From a bacterium (GTDB lineage Bacteria; Campylobacterota; Campylobacteria; Campylobacterales; Sulfurimonadaceae): DNA of 64,000 bases. Below are positions 28,344 through 37,652 of the stretch, in pieces. The DNA lies in contig JAHJJX010000021.1 in assembly GCA_018822665.1 (NCBI GenBank), positions 62,001 to 126,000 on the forward strand, written 5' to 3'. Each line of letters begins with the position of its first letter. Within the stretch, counting starts at the first letter, position 1. Below the pieces are notes generated by a model. That model had not been told where the DNA came from, made no database searches, and saw only the letters and a list, made by a program, of their open reading frames with translations. Made by a program: the position numbers and the translations under genes.

Positions 28344-30344
28344 TTACGTAGCTATCATAGCAATATAGTAACATCGCATACAACGATCAGCTTCACTCAA
28401 TGCTTGCTCTTGCGTAAAGCCCAAGTTAACTTCTTTGTTATTAAATTTTCTAATATCAACACCCAGTATCTCACTATGCTCACGAGGAAGCCCAGGCAGC
28501 CAACCGCTTACCTTTTCTTTTTTGTTATACACTTTTAATTTGCGAAGATGATCTTCCATAATCTCATCATCACTTAAAGTAATTTCACCTGTTTGCACAT
28601 ATCTTGCCATTACGGAAGCCCCGCGTTTTGCTTGGCCAACTGCATTTACAATAGTCATTGGACCATATTCACAATCTCCTGAAGCAAAAATTCCTTTGCG
28701 CGAAGTCATATAATCTTTACCGTTTGTTTTTATAGTTCCCCAAGAAGTCATCTCAATTTCCCATTCTTTTGGGAGTAATTTAAGGTCAGCACTTTGAGAA
28801 ACCGCAGGAACAAGGAAATCTGTTTCTATCTCATAAGACGCACCATCAATTTTCACAAGCTGTGCACGCCCGCCGTCTGGGTCGGGAACTAATTCAAACT
28901 TGTCAATAAGAAGAGATTTTAAGACATCATCTTCATCATTCATCACGTTAACTGCCGAGTGGAATAAAAATTCCACACCCTCTTCAACAGCCTCATGATA
29001 CTCTTCATAGGTTGTATTGTTAATTATAGTTCTCTCATCTCTACGATAAACCATATAAACTTTTTTAGCATTGGCTCGAATTGCACATCTTACAACGTCC
29101 ATTGAAGTAAATCCGCCGCCGACACAAACAACTGTTTTTCCGGTTAAATCTACCGCTTCACCAATGCCGTATTTGTCCCAAAGATTAATTTGGTCAAGCA
29201 TCTCGATGGCCGACCAATAACCTTTGATTTCAAATCTTTCATTATCGCAGTAAACTTTTTTAGAGATACGGGTTCCCGTAGCAACCATAGTTGCATCATA
29301 TTCCGTCTCAAATCTTCTCATATCGTCGGCAGTTATTTTTGTGTTTACTATGAAATTAACCCCCATGTCTCTAACACATTCAATATCTTGATTATATTTA
29401 TCAATCGGCATACGGTATTCAGGCACGCCTACAGCGACTTCTCCGCCTAAAACAGGCAGTTCTTCATACACGTCTACTTCTATTCCCTCAGCCGCTAAAT
29501 AATAAGCTGTCGTAAGTCCGGCGGGGCCTGCGCCGATTACTGCGACTTTTTTATCAATAGATGCTTTTTTCTCCATTGGATGAAAAAAGTCGAATCCATG
29601 ATCTGTTTCCCAATCTGCACCCAAACGTTTAAGAGCCATTATAGAAATCGGCTCATCAAGATTGGTTCTTCTGCATGCATCTTCACAAGGATGTGGACAA
29701 ACACGTCCGCATACATGAGCAAGAGGCATAGTTTGACGCGTCGCTTCAAGTGAATCATCAAATCTTAAATCTCTAACACCCTCAATATATCCTGGAATGT
29801 CGACATGCGCTGGACAAGCATCAGTACAAGGCGCAGTTATCTTGGCGATATATCCTACACTTTCATTGTAATGCTTTGACGGTTTTTGATTGTTGATACA
29901 ATCAAGAAATACATCTTCAAAGTGTGTCATCAAATCTAAAATAGGATTTGGAACTGTTTTACCTATCTCACATTTAGAAGTAATTTGCATACTCTTGCCA
30001 ATCTCTTTTAAGTGATCCAAATCAGAAACACTACCTTCACCACGAGCAATCTTATCTAATTGATCATATAGAATTCTTCCACCCCAACGACCAGGTGCAC
30101 ATCTTCCACATGCCTCAGAATACTCTTGGTATTGTGCAGCATATTCCATAGCTAAACGGATTACATCTACATCTGCATTAAATAACGATACACCGTCCCA
30201 GCCTATAAAAGCTTTAGATTCACGGTGAGAGTCATACTGTGCCGGTAGGTTATAAGCTGATTCTTCCCACTCTTCTTCAGGCTTATTGACATTATTTATC
30301 AGCTCACCATTCCAAGTAGAAAAATAGACTTTACTCACAATCAA
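28344..30344 (-). CDS. NuoF C-terminal-like Fe-S domain fused to GltD-like FAD/NAD(P)H oxidoreductase
   Basis: The 666-aa protein occupies the nuoF position. Residues 70-150 resemble the NuoF N3-cluster domain, but the Cys-x2-Cys-x2-Cys motif reads CGRCAPG (C79, C82, then Gly85), with a further Cys at 125. Next comes a glutamate-synthase small-subunit-like part: Cys-rich CTDACPAHVDIPGY and CGRVCPHPCEDAC, an FAD fingerprint (VIGAGPAGLTTAYYL), an NAD(P)-binding GGGFTSMDVV and a C-terminal GIFASGDC. It probably feeds complex I from NAD(P)H or ferredoxin; that is inference. Start is TTG at 30344 or GTG two codons on. Confidence 0.85.
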   Translation of the reverse strand: MIVSKVYFSTWNGELINNVNKPEEEWEESAYNLPAQYDSHRESKAFIGWDGVSLFNADVDVIRLAMEYAAQYQEYSEACGRCAPGRWGGRILYDQLDKIARGEGSVSDLDHLKEIGKSMQITSKCEIGKTVPNPILDLMTHFEDVFLDCINNQKPSKHYNESVGYIAKITAPCTDACPAHVDIPGYIEGVRDLRFDDSLEATRQTMPLAHVCGRVCPHPCEDACRRTNLDEPISIMALKRLGADWETDHGFDFFHPMEKKASIDKKVAVIGAGPAGLTTAYYLAAEGIEVDVYEELPVLGGEVAVGVPEYRMPIDKYNQDIECVRDMGVNFIVNTKITADDMRRFETEYDATMVATGTRISKKVYCDNERFEIKGYWSAIEMLDQINLWDKYGIGEAVDLTGKTVVCVGGGFTSMDVVRCAIRANAKKVYMVYRRDERTIINNTTYEEYHEAVEEGVEFLFHSAVNVMNDEDDVLKSLLIDKFELVPDPDGGRAQLVKIDGASYEIETDFLVPAVSQSADLKLLPKEWEIEMTSWGTIKTNGKDYMTSRKGIFASGDCEYGPMTIVNAVGQAKRGASVMARYVQTGEITLSDDEIMEDHLRKLKVYNKKEKVSGWLPGLPREHSEILGVDIRKFNNKEVNLGFTQEQALSEADRCMRCYYIAMIAT
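30104..30114 (-). repeat. DUS-like 11-mer, inside the NuoF/GltD-like gene
   Basis: Exact copy in the coding orientation (Ala-Cys-Gly), overlapping the first Cys of the Fe-S motif. Confidence 0.7.
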
Positions 30345-30350
30345 TTCCGC

Positions 30351-30572
30351 CTATTTTTTTGTTACGATAGTCCAGTCGACTTCGTTAAACTTTAAAGAGT
30401 TCATCAACTCATAACCACACTCTTTTACTAAATCAGCAGATCTTTGAATAGGAGAAAAATCACCTATTTCAAATAAGAAAATCGCAACCTCACCTGCACT
30501 GTGAGAACCTAAAAGCTCTTTCATTCTAGGTTCAAATTCATCTTTAAGATGTCGTAAATCATATCTTTTCAT
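30351..30572 (-). CDS. Small NuoE-position protein of Campylobacterota complex I
   Basis: A 73-aa acidic protein located exactly where nuoE sits in other operons. It has no Fe-S ligand pattern (one Cys only) and is far too short for NuoE. Campylobacter and Helicobacter have a comparable small protein in this position (for example Cj1575c/HP1264, from memory). It is tightly coupled between nuoD (8 bases) and the flavoprotein gene (6 bases). It may be an adaptor between the flavoprotein and the NuoBCDI core. Confidence 0.75.
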   Translation of the reverse strand: MKRYDLRHLKDEFEPRMKELLGSHSAGEVAIFLFEIGDFSPIQRSADLVKECGYELMNSLKFNEVDWTIVTKK

Positions 30573-30580
30573 ATAAATCC

Positions 30581-31819
30581 TTATCTATCAACTTCACCGA
30601 AAACGATGTTAGTAGTACCAATAATCGAAACAACATCCGGAATGTAGTGTCCAGGCAGAAGGTCAGTTAAAATGCCTGTATGCCAAAAAGATGGGGCACG
30701 AAGCTTTAATCTATAAGGGTATGGGCCGCCTTGAGAGTTTATAAAGAACCCAAGCTCACCTTTTGGTGACTCAGTTGCTACATATACTTCACCGACTGGA
30801 GGTCGCATACCCTGAGTCACGAGAACAAAGTGTTGCATTAACGAATAATTCTGAGTCATAATATCAATCTTTGGAGCAGAGATATATTTCGGGGCATGCG
30901 CCATCAATTCAGTCTGTCCATTCTTTACACATTCATTATACATATCTATAGTTTGATAAAGAATTTTTGCTGTCTCTCTCATCTCTTCCATATAAATACG
31001 GTAACGAGCGAAATTATCACCTTTGTCAGAATAAGGAACATTAAACTCAACTTCGTCATAAAGTTCATACGGCTCTTCTTTACGAATATCCCAAGCTATG
31101 CCAGAAGCACGAAGCATTGGTCCCGTACAACCCCATGAAATCGCCATTTCACTAGAAATAGTACCAACTTCTTCCATTCTCATTAGCCAGATACGGTTTG
31201 TATCAAGAAGATCCTCATAATCTTTAATATTTTGAGGTAATTTATCCAGGAAATCTTTAAGTTGAGCGATAAAACCATCTTGTATATCAAGAGGAACACC
31301 GCCGATACGGATAGCCGCATGCGTAAGCCTTGCTCCACAGTACCCTTCTATGATATCCATCAAATATTCTCTTTCGCGGAATGCAAATAAGAAAACAGTC
31401 ATAGCTCCAATATCTAGAGCTGTTGTTGCCAACCAAAAAAGGTGAGACATCAAACGGTTAATTTCTAAAAGCATCATGCGAATAACTTTTGCACGACGAG
31501 GAACTTCTACGTCAATCAACTTTTCAACTGCCAAGGCAAAGCCGTAGTTGTTTGAAGATGAAGCGATATAATCCATACGATCTGTTGTCGGCATGAATTC
31601 ATTATAAATCATGTTTTCAGCCATCTTCTCCATACCGCGGTGAAGATACCCAATATCTGGATGCGCCTTTACAATCATCTCTTGCTGCAAATGCAACATT
31701 AAACGTAACTGCCCGTGAGCAGAAGGGTGCTGAGGACCGAAGTTCAAGATAAGCTCATTATCAGCTCTATCAAAAGTGATATTTTCAAAAAACGGTGTTA
31801 ATCTATTTTTTACTTGCAT
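30581..31819 (-). CDS. nuoD: NADH-quinone oxidoreductase subunit D
   Basis: The 412-aa 49-kDa-type subunit, homologous to the large subunit of NiFe hydrogenases. Signatures include [15 protein letters not shown] (His residues near the quinone site), [15 protein letters not shown] and the C-terminal NIVFGEVDR. It stands alone, unlike the CD fusion at 571-2217, and lies eight bases after nuoC. Confidence 0.97.
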   Translation of the reverse strand: MQVKNRLTPFFENITFDRADNELILNFGPQHPSAHGQLRLMLHLQQEMIVKAHPDIGYLHRGMEKMAENMIYNEFMPTTDRMDYIASSSNNYGFALAVEKLIDVEVPRRAKVIRMMLLEINRLMSHLFWLATTALDIGAMTVFLFAFREREYLMDIIEGYCGARLTHAAIRIGGVPLDIQDGFIAQLKDFLDKLPQNIKDYEDLLDTNRIWLMRMEEVGTISSEMAISWGCTGPMLRASGIAWDIRKEEPYELYDEVEFNVPYSDKGDNFARYRIYMEEMRETAKILYQTIDMYNECVKNGQTELMAHAPKYISAPKIDIMTQNYSLMQHFVLVTQGMRPPVGEVYVATESPKGELGFFINSQGGPYPYRLKLRAPSFWHTGILTDLLPGHYIPDVVSIIGTTNIVFGEVDR

Positions 31820-31827
31820 ATTACTAC

Positions 31828-32634
31828 CTATCTCTGAGGGTCATCAATGATGACTGATTTTTCTTTATCAAATTTTTTAATCAAGAATACGCCGCCATCT
31901 TCTTGATAATTTTGATGTGTAGCTGGTTCACCTTCTTGGATTTGAGCTCCAAAAGGCACTTCATGACCCAATCGAGAAAATCTCTGCGAATCATATCTGT
32001 CAACTCTTGACGTATCACGAAGCTCCGGTCCGATTACATCTCTTGCTTCTTTGCCGTAAATTTTATCTACCTCGTACCACTGAGCAAATTCATCACCCTC
32101 CAGCGGGTAGGTTTTAAGAAGTGGAAAACCTTGCCAATCGTAAGGCATAAGAATTCTTTTCATAAATGGATGTCCATTCGCTTCGATGCCGAACATATCA
32201 AACATCTCTCTTTCAGACCAATCTGCCGAGCGAAAAAGCTTCTCTACGGAATTCACAGCTTCCCCATTTTCTATAAACATCTTAATGCGAACTCTTTTAC
32301 GTTTCTTCATACTAAGCATTTGATAAAAAATCTCAAATTTATTCTCTTTTGCAAGCCAGTCAATTGCACTCATTTCTGAAAGCTGAGTATATTCCAACTC
32401 ATCTCTCATCAGCTCCAAAACATTAAAATTATCCACCGATTTGATATTAACAACCATTTGTCCCGCTTGAATATACGCATCAAGAACTTCAAATTTGGTT
32501 TTTATAAGCTCTAAATCTTTTGCAAAAACTTCATCACCTGCAACATCATTTTTAGGCACTTGAGGAGCCACCCAAAATCTATCTGAATAGTACGGTTTTG
32601 CTTGAACATTATCTTTAGGTGTATACGCTCTCAT
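31828..32634 (-). CDS. nuoC: NADH-quinone oxidoreductase subunit C
   Basis: The 268-aa 30-kDa-type subunit has the signature [21 protein letters not shown] and the following [13 protein letters not shown]. It is longer than the NuoC part of the fused protein because of N- and C-terminal extensions of about 35 and 55 residues. Its ATG shares one base with the nuoB stop (TAATG). Confidence 0.96.
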   Translation of the reverse strand: MRAYTPKDNVQAKPYYSDRFWVAPQVPKNDVAGDEVFAKDLELIKTKFEVLDAYIQAGQMVVNIKSVDNFNVLELMRDELEYTQLSEMSAIDWLAKENKFEIFYQMLSMKKRKRVRIKMFIENGEAVNSVEKLFRSADWSEREMFDMFGIEANGHPFMKRILMPYDWQGFPLLKTYPLEGDEFAQWYEVDKIYGKEARDVIGPELRDTSRVDRYDSQRFSRLGHEVPFGAQIQEGEPATHQNYQEDGGVFLIKKFDKEKSVIIDDPQR

Positions 32635-33143
32635 TACATCAACCTTTTTGGCTTTTGCGCATTACCGGCTTTATTAGCACGAATTTTTTGCTGCAGCAAC
32701 ATAACCCCATACTGAAGCGTCTCTGGACGAGGTGCACACCCTGGTAAATACAGGTCAACAGGAATAATTCTGTCCACTCCCTGAACCGTTGCGTAAGTGT
32801 TAAACATCCCACCTGTATTTGCACACGAACCCATAGAAATAACCCATCTCGGTTCAGTCATTTGATCATAAAGCCTTTTAATAAACTCAGCATGCTTTTT
32901 CGTTAATGTCCCAGCGACTATCATAACATCTGCCTGACGAGGGGAAGCTCTAAATATTGTGCCAAAACGGTCAAAGTCATATCTTGAAGCACCCGATGCC
33001 ATCATTTCAATACCACAACAGGCAAGACCGTAAGTCAGTGCCCAAAGCGAATTTGATCTACCCCAATTTACAACTTTGTCTATACTTGTAAGTGCTACCG
33101 GCAAGCCGGCATTTTGCGTATAATTTATTTTATGTTGTGCCAT
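32634..33143 (-). CDS. nuoB: NADH-quinone oxidoreductase subunit B
   Basis: The 169-aa N2-cluster subunit with all ligands: [16 protein letters not shown] and GCAPRPE. It overlaps nuoA by 19 bases. The C-terminal [11 protein letters not shown] tail is basic. Confidence 0.96.
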   Translation of the reverse strand: MAQHKINYTQNAGLPVALTSIDKVVNWGRSNSLWALTYGLACCGIEMMASGASRYDFDRFGTIFRASPRQADVMIVAGTLTKKHAEFIKRLYDQMTEPRWVISMGSCANTGGMFNTYATVQGVDRIIPVDLYLPGCAPRPETLQYGVMLLQQKIRANKAGNAQKPKRLM

Positions 33144-33514
33144 TCAAGCGCTCCTTTTTTCCATGCGTATACGAATCCAATAGTTAACAACAAGATAAAC
33201 ATTAGCATCTCAGCAAAACCGAACCAGCCAAGTGCTTTAAAGTCGACCGCCCACGGAAACATAAAAACTATTTCAACATCAAATAGTAAAAATAGTAATG
33301 CAAATAAATAGAATTGCGGAGAAACTCTATTTGGTTGCTTTGTTATCTCCGGTCCACATTCATAAACAGAAAGTCTAATTTTTTCACTGTCTTTTGCAGC
33401 CAGTGCACGACTCGCCAGCCGAGCAATAACTGTTGTTGCTATAAATGCACCGAATGTTATAACAAAAAGTACAAATACCCCAAAATACGGATTTGCGGTG
33501 TTGATGTGCTCCAT
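33125..33514 (-). CDS. nuoA: NADH-quinone oxidoreductase subunit A
   Basis: First gene of the 14-gene operon, 129 aa, three membrane helices and the conserved loop [13 protein letters not shown]. The ATG follows AGGTAGGA. The upstream 322-bp region (33515-33836) holds no gene; it contains a weak TATATT near 33552-33557 and the inverted repeat at 33705-33736. Confidence 0.95.
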   Translation of the reverse strand: MEHINTANPYFGVFVLFVITFGAFIATTVIARLASRALAAKDSEKIRLSVYECGPEITKQPNRVSPQFYLFALLFLLFDVEIVFMFPWAVDFKALGWFGFAEMLMFILLLTIGFVYAWKKGALEWHNIK

Positions 33515-33704
33515 ATATCCTACCTTTAATTTTAAAAGCTAAATCCCTTAAAATATAGCTTCATATTAATTTTGTTTTCTAACACGAAACAATTAAAGTT
33601 ATTAGCCCTATTGTTGTCCTAATGTGTAAGAAAAAACAGTTAAGTGCACTATAACAAAAAGAGTATTAAACAAAAGAATTTAGCATATTAAGAAGTTGAA
33701 AAAC

Positions 33705-33736
33705 GTCACGAAATGGAACATGTTTTTCATCGTGAC
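33705..33736. promoter_or_regulatory. Inverted repeat upstream of the nuo operon
   Basis: GTCACGA and TCGTGAC are separated by 18 bases that include the palindrome AACATGTT. It could be an operator for the nuo operon or a hairpin at the end of the olsF transcript. The rest of the 33515-33836 interval is AT-rich with no ORF or clear terminator. Confidence 0.35.
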
Positions 33737-33836
33737 AAGATGATTGTGAATATATGTAACATTTATTAGGCTAAGGAAAGCTATTTAACTTAAGTTTGTA
33801 GAAATTTGTAGCATATTTTATTTCTATTATGATGGT

Positions 33837-35552
33837 CTATCGGCCCAAGTAACGCTTACTTTTGAGAGGTTTCAACTTATGTATGTCTACAACTATAAAT
33901 CCATCCACACAATTATCAAACTCTTTATCCACTCCGAAATCCATAAATTGCACACCATCATCATCGCATAAATCACTGTACTGCTTATAAAGAGTTGGTA
34001 TCGCAAAGCCATTTATTTGCAATTCGTTTTTTAAAGTTACAAGATCTTCATTATAATTATTTTTTAAAAATAGTTTTTCAAATCTTTCTATATTTTGTTC
34101 TGAGATTTGATATCTTTCACGGTGTTCAACACTTTTAACTTTGGCACCGAAATAATTCATATAAAAATAGGCAAGAAGCGCCACCGCCTCATCATTGTAT
34201 GAACGTGAGATACTCACGGGACCAAACATATAGCGAATTTGTGGATTCGCTTTTAAGTAAGCACCTATCCCCTGCCATAAATAATCCAGAGCTCTTGAGT
34301 TCCAATACTTTGGCTGAATAAAACTGCGTCCGAGTTCAATTCCATCCGAAAAATATTCCAAAAATTCATCTTTATAATCAAACAGAGTGGATGTATAAAG
34401 CCCTCCAACATCAAACATTGCAATAATCTCTTGGGCTTGAGCAACGCGATATGAACCAACAATTTCCAGCTCTTTGTCATCCCATAAGATAATATGCTCA
34501 TAATAATAATCAAAGCTATCCAAGTCCCGTTTCTTTCCGCTGCCCTCTTTTACTTGTCTAAAACTAATCTCCCTTAAGCGACCAATTTCATTTAAAATAA
34601 CATTTTCATCTTCATTTCTATAAAGATATATTTTCTTTGCGTCTATAGTTTCTCCGAGTATTTTTGCATGAAGAAGTTCACGCTTTAATTCTTGTCTATT
34701 TTCTGCGAGAGCTATTGCATTATATGTTTTAAAAACACCCCTGTTTTTTTTTGAAATTAAATAAAAATGTTTGCGAAAAAGTTTAACTCTATCAATGATG
34801 GATACAGACGGTATATTATAGCTCTCATAGGGGATACTTTTACCTATCTCAAAAGCGATATTTTTATTTTGATATTTAAACATTTCGTGCGGAATTGTTG
34901 CTGTTGCCAACGACTTGTTTATCATAGATAAAAAATAAAAACTATTGGAATTTTTTGCTTCAATATATATAGGTAAAATAGGTGCTTGCATCTTTTGTGC
35001 TACTTTTAAAAATCCACTTCTCCATTTTGTATCTTTTATGCCGCTTGGTCTGGCACGGCTCACTTCACCTGATGGAAAAACAATAACTGCCTGCTCTTTT
35101 TTTAAAGCTTCATAAATTGCTTCAACGGAATTGCGTTCCATTTTTCCTTTAACATTTTCAATAGGAATAAGTATCTCATTTAAATTTTCTAATTCACTTA
35201 AAAAATTGGATGCAACTATCTTCACATCTTTTCTAACATCCTTAATAACATGCAAAAGAGCCAAAGCATCTAAGGCACCAAGCGGATGATTCGCAATTAT
35301 GACCACTTTACCGTACGATGGGATTCTTGAGAGCTGATTTTTGTTGATAGTAATATCAAGATTAAAATGCTCTAAAATTGCTTCAATAAAACCAAAAGAA
35401 TCTTTATTGGAATGCTGATACAAAAAATCATTAATTTCACTTTCGTGAAATGCTTTTTTAAAAAAAGAGATTAACCCCTTACGAATAATTTGCGGTAATT
35501 TTTCAAAAGATGGATAATTATGCGTGAAATAACTCTCAACCGATATTGCCAT
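33837..35552 (-). CDS. olsF: OlsF-like bifunctional acyltransferase (PlsC-type + GNAT-type)
   Basis: A 571-aa two-domain protein. The N-terminal 1-acylglycerol-phosphate-acyltransferase-like domain has NHPLGALD (about residues 88-95) and FPSGEVSRARPSG. The C-terminal GNAT-like domain (about 310-470) has the hemolysin/OlsB-type SYRVAQ and SRALDYLWQG segments. OlsF enzymes combine OlsB-type N-acylation of ornithine with OlsA-type O-acylation to make ornithine lipids in one protein. Domain order fits OlsF, but the amino acid used cannot be told from sequence. It follows a 59-aa ORF by two bases. Confidence 0.78.
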   Translation of the reverse strand: MAISVESYFTHNYPSFEKLPQIIRKGLISFFKKAFHESEINDFLYQHSNKDSFGFIEAILEHFNLDITINKNQLSRIPSYGKVVIIANHPLGALDALALLHVIKDVRKDVKIVASNFLSELENLNEILIPIENVKGKMERNSVEAIYEALKKEQAVIVFPSGEVSRARPSGIKDTKWRSGFLKVAQKMQAPILPIYIEAKNSNSFYFLSMINKSLATATIPHEMFKYQNKNIAFEIGKSIPYESYNIPSVSIIDRVKLFRKHFYLISKKNRGVFKTYNAIALAENRQELKRELLHAKILGETIDAKKIYLYRNEDENVILNEIGRLREISFRQVKEGSGKKRDLDSFDYYYEHIILWDDKELEIVGSYRVAQAQEIIAMFDVGGLYTSTLFDYKDEFLEYFSDGIELGRSFIQPKYWNSRALDYLWQGIGAYLKANPQIRYMFGPVSISRSYNDEAVALLAYFYMNYFGAKVKSVEHRERYQISEQNIERFEKLFLKNNYNEDLVTLKNELQINGFAIPTLYKQYSDLCDDDGVQFMDFGVDKEFDNCVDGFIVVDIHKLKPLKSKRYLGR

Positions 35553-35554
35553 AT

Positions 35555-35734
35555 TTATGCCACCATATAGATATCAATTAAATCTTGCGCAAGCGCTTCT
35601 ACGGTGCTTTCTTGAGATGCATAGACTTCTTCAATAAAGTCCCATTCATCTTCTATAATATCCATAGCGTCCGACATATTCATGTTGTAGCGCTTAACAA
35701 GGTGTTTTGTAAGTGAAATAGAAAAAGTTTGCAT
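35555..35734 (-). CDS. Small acidic protein upstream of olsF
   Basis: A 59-aa ORF starting MQTFSISLTKHLVKRY and rich in Asp/Glu afterwards (DAMDIIEDEWDFIEEVY). AGGA lies about nine bases before the ATG, and the stop is two bases from the olsF start, so the two are probably co-translated. No family recognised; predicted helical and soluble. Confidence 0.6.
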   Translation of the reverse strand: MQTFSISLTKHLVKRYNMNMSDAMDIIEDEWDFIEEVYASQESTVEALAQDLIDIYMVA

Positions 35735-35823
35735 CCATAATTTCCTATAAAAAATTTATGTCGGTATTTTGCATAAACTTGATTGCAGGGAGATTACTTT
35801 GCGGTTACATCAATATTACATTC

Positions 35824-35865
35824 AATTTTCTTTGGCATGTGGAATTCCACATGCCAAAGAAAATT
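35824..35865. terminator. 42-bp perfect palindrome made of two head-to-head 11-mer repeats
   Basis: Two exact copies of GGCATGTGGAA (35834-35844 on plus, 35845-35855 on minus) abut and their flanks are also complementary, giving a 21+21 perfect palindrome. It lies 32 bases after the AAA ATPase stop, in the position of a transcription terminator. The A/T-rich arms provide a U-rich end on either strand. Confidence 0.75.
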
Positions 35866-35896
35866 ATAGTTCAGGAAAAAAGAGAAGAAACAGGTT

Positions 35897-37633
35897 TTAC
35901 TTGTTTAAAAATCCCATAGATTTTTCACTATCAAAATTTGCATCCTTTTCTCTTTGTATCTCATCTATAAAATCATTTAACAAGAAAATCGGATTTTCAC
36001 GCACCGCTACTTTATATGCTGTATTTTTTATTATTAAATTAATCTGTCCACCCGTTAAAGAATACTTCGATAAAGGCAAAATATCAAATCCTTCTTCGTA
36101 TGGCGCATCCGCAGGGAGCATTTTACTCCAAAGCTTTGCTCTTTGATCTTCGTCAGGCTTTTTAAATTCTATCTTATAGTTAAATCTTCTTGAAAATGCT
36201 TTGTCTATATTTTCAAGTAAATTTGTAGTGGCAATAAGCATTCCTTTAAAATTTTCTATCTGTTCTAAAAAAATATTTTGCATTTGATTATGCATTTGGT
36301 CTGCGCTAGAGCCTATCCCGCTCGAACGAGAGCTTAAAAATTGATCTGCTTCATTTAACAAAAGTATGGGCTCTGTTTTTGTTTTCTCGCATAAATCATA
36401 AAAAGTGTCAAAAATCTTTCGAACATTTTTTTCACTCTCTCCGACATACATCGAAAGAATTTTAGAACAGTCAAATGCAAGGACTTGGCGTTTGAGAGAT
36501 TTTGCCAAAGAATAGGCCGTCATCGTTTTACCGGTTCCGGCAGCACCGTAAAAAATAATTCTGGCATCTATTCCGCTTTTTTTATCTTTAATACCCCATT
36601 TAACAAGACGGCTTATTACTTCTTTATCGACTTGACGCATAAGATTTTGCAAGGTCTCTTCTGTTTTTTTATTTAAGACAACATCATCCAGCGAAGTTTC
36701 AGGTTCAATTAGCTCAAAGATATCCTGCTCATCCATCAGTGAATTTAGTTTTAAACGGCGCACTTTTTTATTTTTTTGAGGATGGATTATGCTTTGCAAT
36801 ACCTCATCAACTATATAAAAAGATCTCGATATTCCTCCAAAAGGATTTAACATCTCCTCATAATCTATAATCCCCTCACCAATAAGATTGGAGCCATCTT
36901 CAAGAAGTGAACGATTTTTGATTCTGTCGTATTCATCCAAAGAGATTAAGTCAATGAGTGCGTTCATCTCTCGGAGTGAAGTATCCGCAGCGCTGTACTC
37001 CTCGCGAAGAAGGGCTATGAAGATAACTTGTTCTTTCGATTCCATCTTTTTTTGTTTAAAAAATTTATCTAAAACAAGATTCTGAGATGTTTGGAGCACT
37101 CTGTCTTGTATCCGCTTTTCAAGCAACTTCAATTTATTTTGGACTCTGTCTATTCCCAACGAATGCTCATGTACATTTTGACGAATCACACTCATTTTTT
37201 GATAAAGTTCAATTCTAAAAAACTGATCCTGCAGGTACTCTAAGTGGTCCAAATAGGGTTTGATATCCGGAAGGTCCATGTCCAGAGTACCGTCTTGAAG
37301 AAGTTTTAAAAGTGAAGGGGCAAGTCCCACTGCCGTGTTTAACAATTCTAAAGGGGTAACTTCAGATATTTTCATAGGCGTAAAACTTTGTTGATGCAAC
37401 CAGCCCAGCTCTAAAAGAATTTTCAACTCTTTTAGATGCTCAAGATACTCATAATTGCTACTCTCATAAAGCTCTTGCAAGAGTTCAAGGACTAAAACAT
37501 CATCCTGACCTTGCATATATCTTTTTGCTAAAAACTGAAGCATATATGCTTCAGCAACACTGCATTTTAAATGCGTGAAGATTTGAGATTTTTCAATCTC
37601 TTTTGTTTCTAAAAAATCTACTAATATTTTCAA
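35897..37633 (-). CDS. AAA-family ATPase
   Basis: A 578-aa protein. The first 300 residues are alpha-helical with no family I recognise; the C-terminal half is an AAA module with Walker A GAAGTGKT (residues 363-370), a Walker B-like LLLNEAD (residues 424-430, Asn in place of the first Asp), arginines in SRSSG and SRRFN, and sensor-2 region. It resembles ATPases annotated in Campylobacterota as AAA family without function. The start appears to be UUG behind AAGG. It follows the FadL gene by 19 bases. Confidence 0.8.
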   Translation of the reverse strand: MKILVDFLETKEIEKSQIFTHLKCSVAEAYMLQFLAKRYMQGQDDVLVLELLQELYESSNYEYLEHLKELKILLELGWLHQQSFTPMKISEVTPLELLNTAVGLAPSLLKLLQDGTLDMDLPDIKPYLDHLEYLQDQFFRIELYQKMSVIRQNVHEHSLGIDRVQNKLKLLEKRIQDRVLQTSQNLVLDKFFKQKKMESKEQVIFIALLREEYSAADTSLREMNALIDLISLDEYDRIKNRSLLEDGSNLIGEGIIDYEEMLNPFGGISRSFYIVDEVLQSIIHPQKNKKVRRLKLNSLMDEQDIFELIEPETSLDDVVLNKKTEETLQNLMRQVDKEVISRLVKWGIKDKKSGIDARIIFYGAAGTGKTMTAYSLAKSLKRQVLAFDCSKILSMYVGESEKNVRKIFDTFYDLCEKTKTEPILLLNEADQFLSSRSSGIGSSADQMHNQMQNIFLEQIENFKGMLIATTNLLENIDKAFSRRFNYKIEFKKPDEDQRAKLWSKMLPADAPYEEGFDILPLSKYSLTGGQINLIIKNTAYKVAVRENPIFLLNDFIDEIQREKDANFDSEKSMGFLNK

Positions 37634-37652
37634 AAATCACCTTATTTTAATA

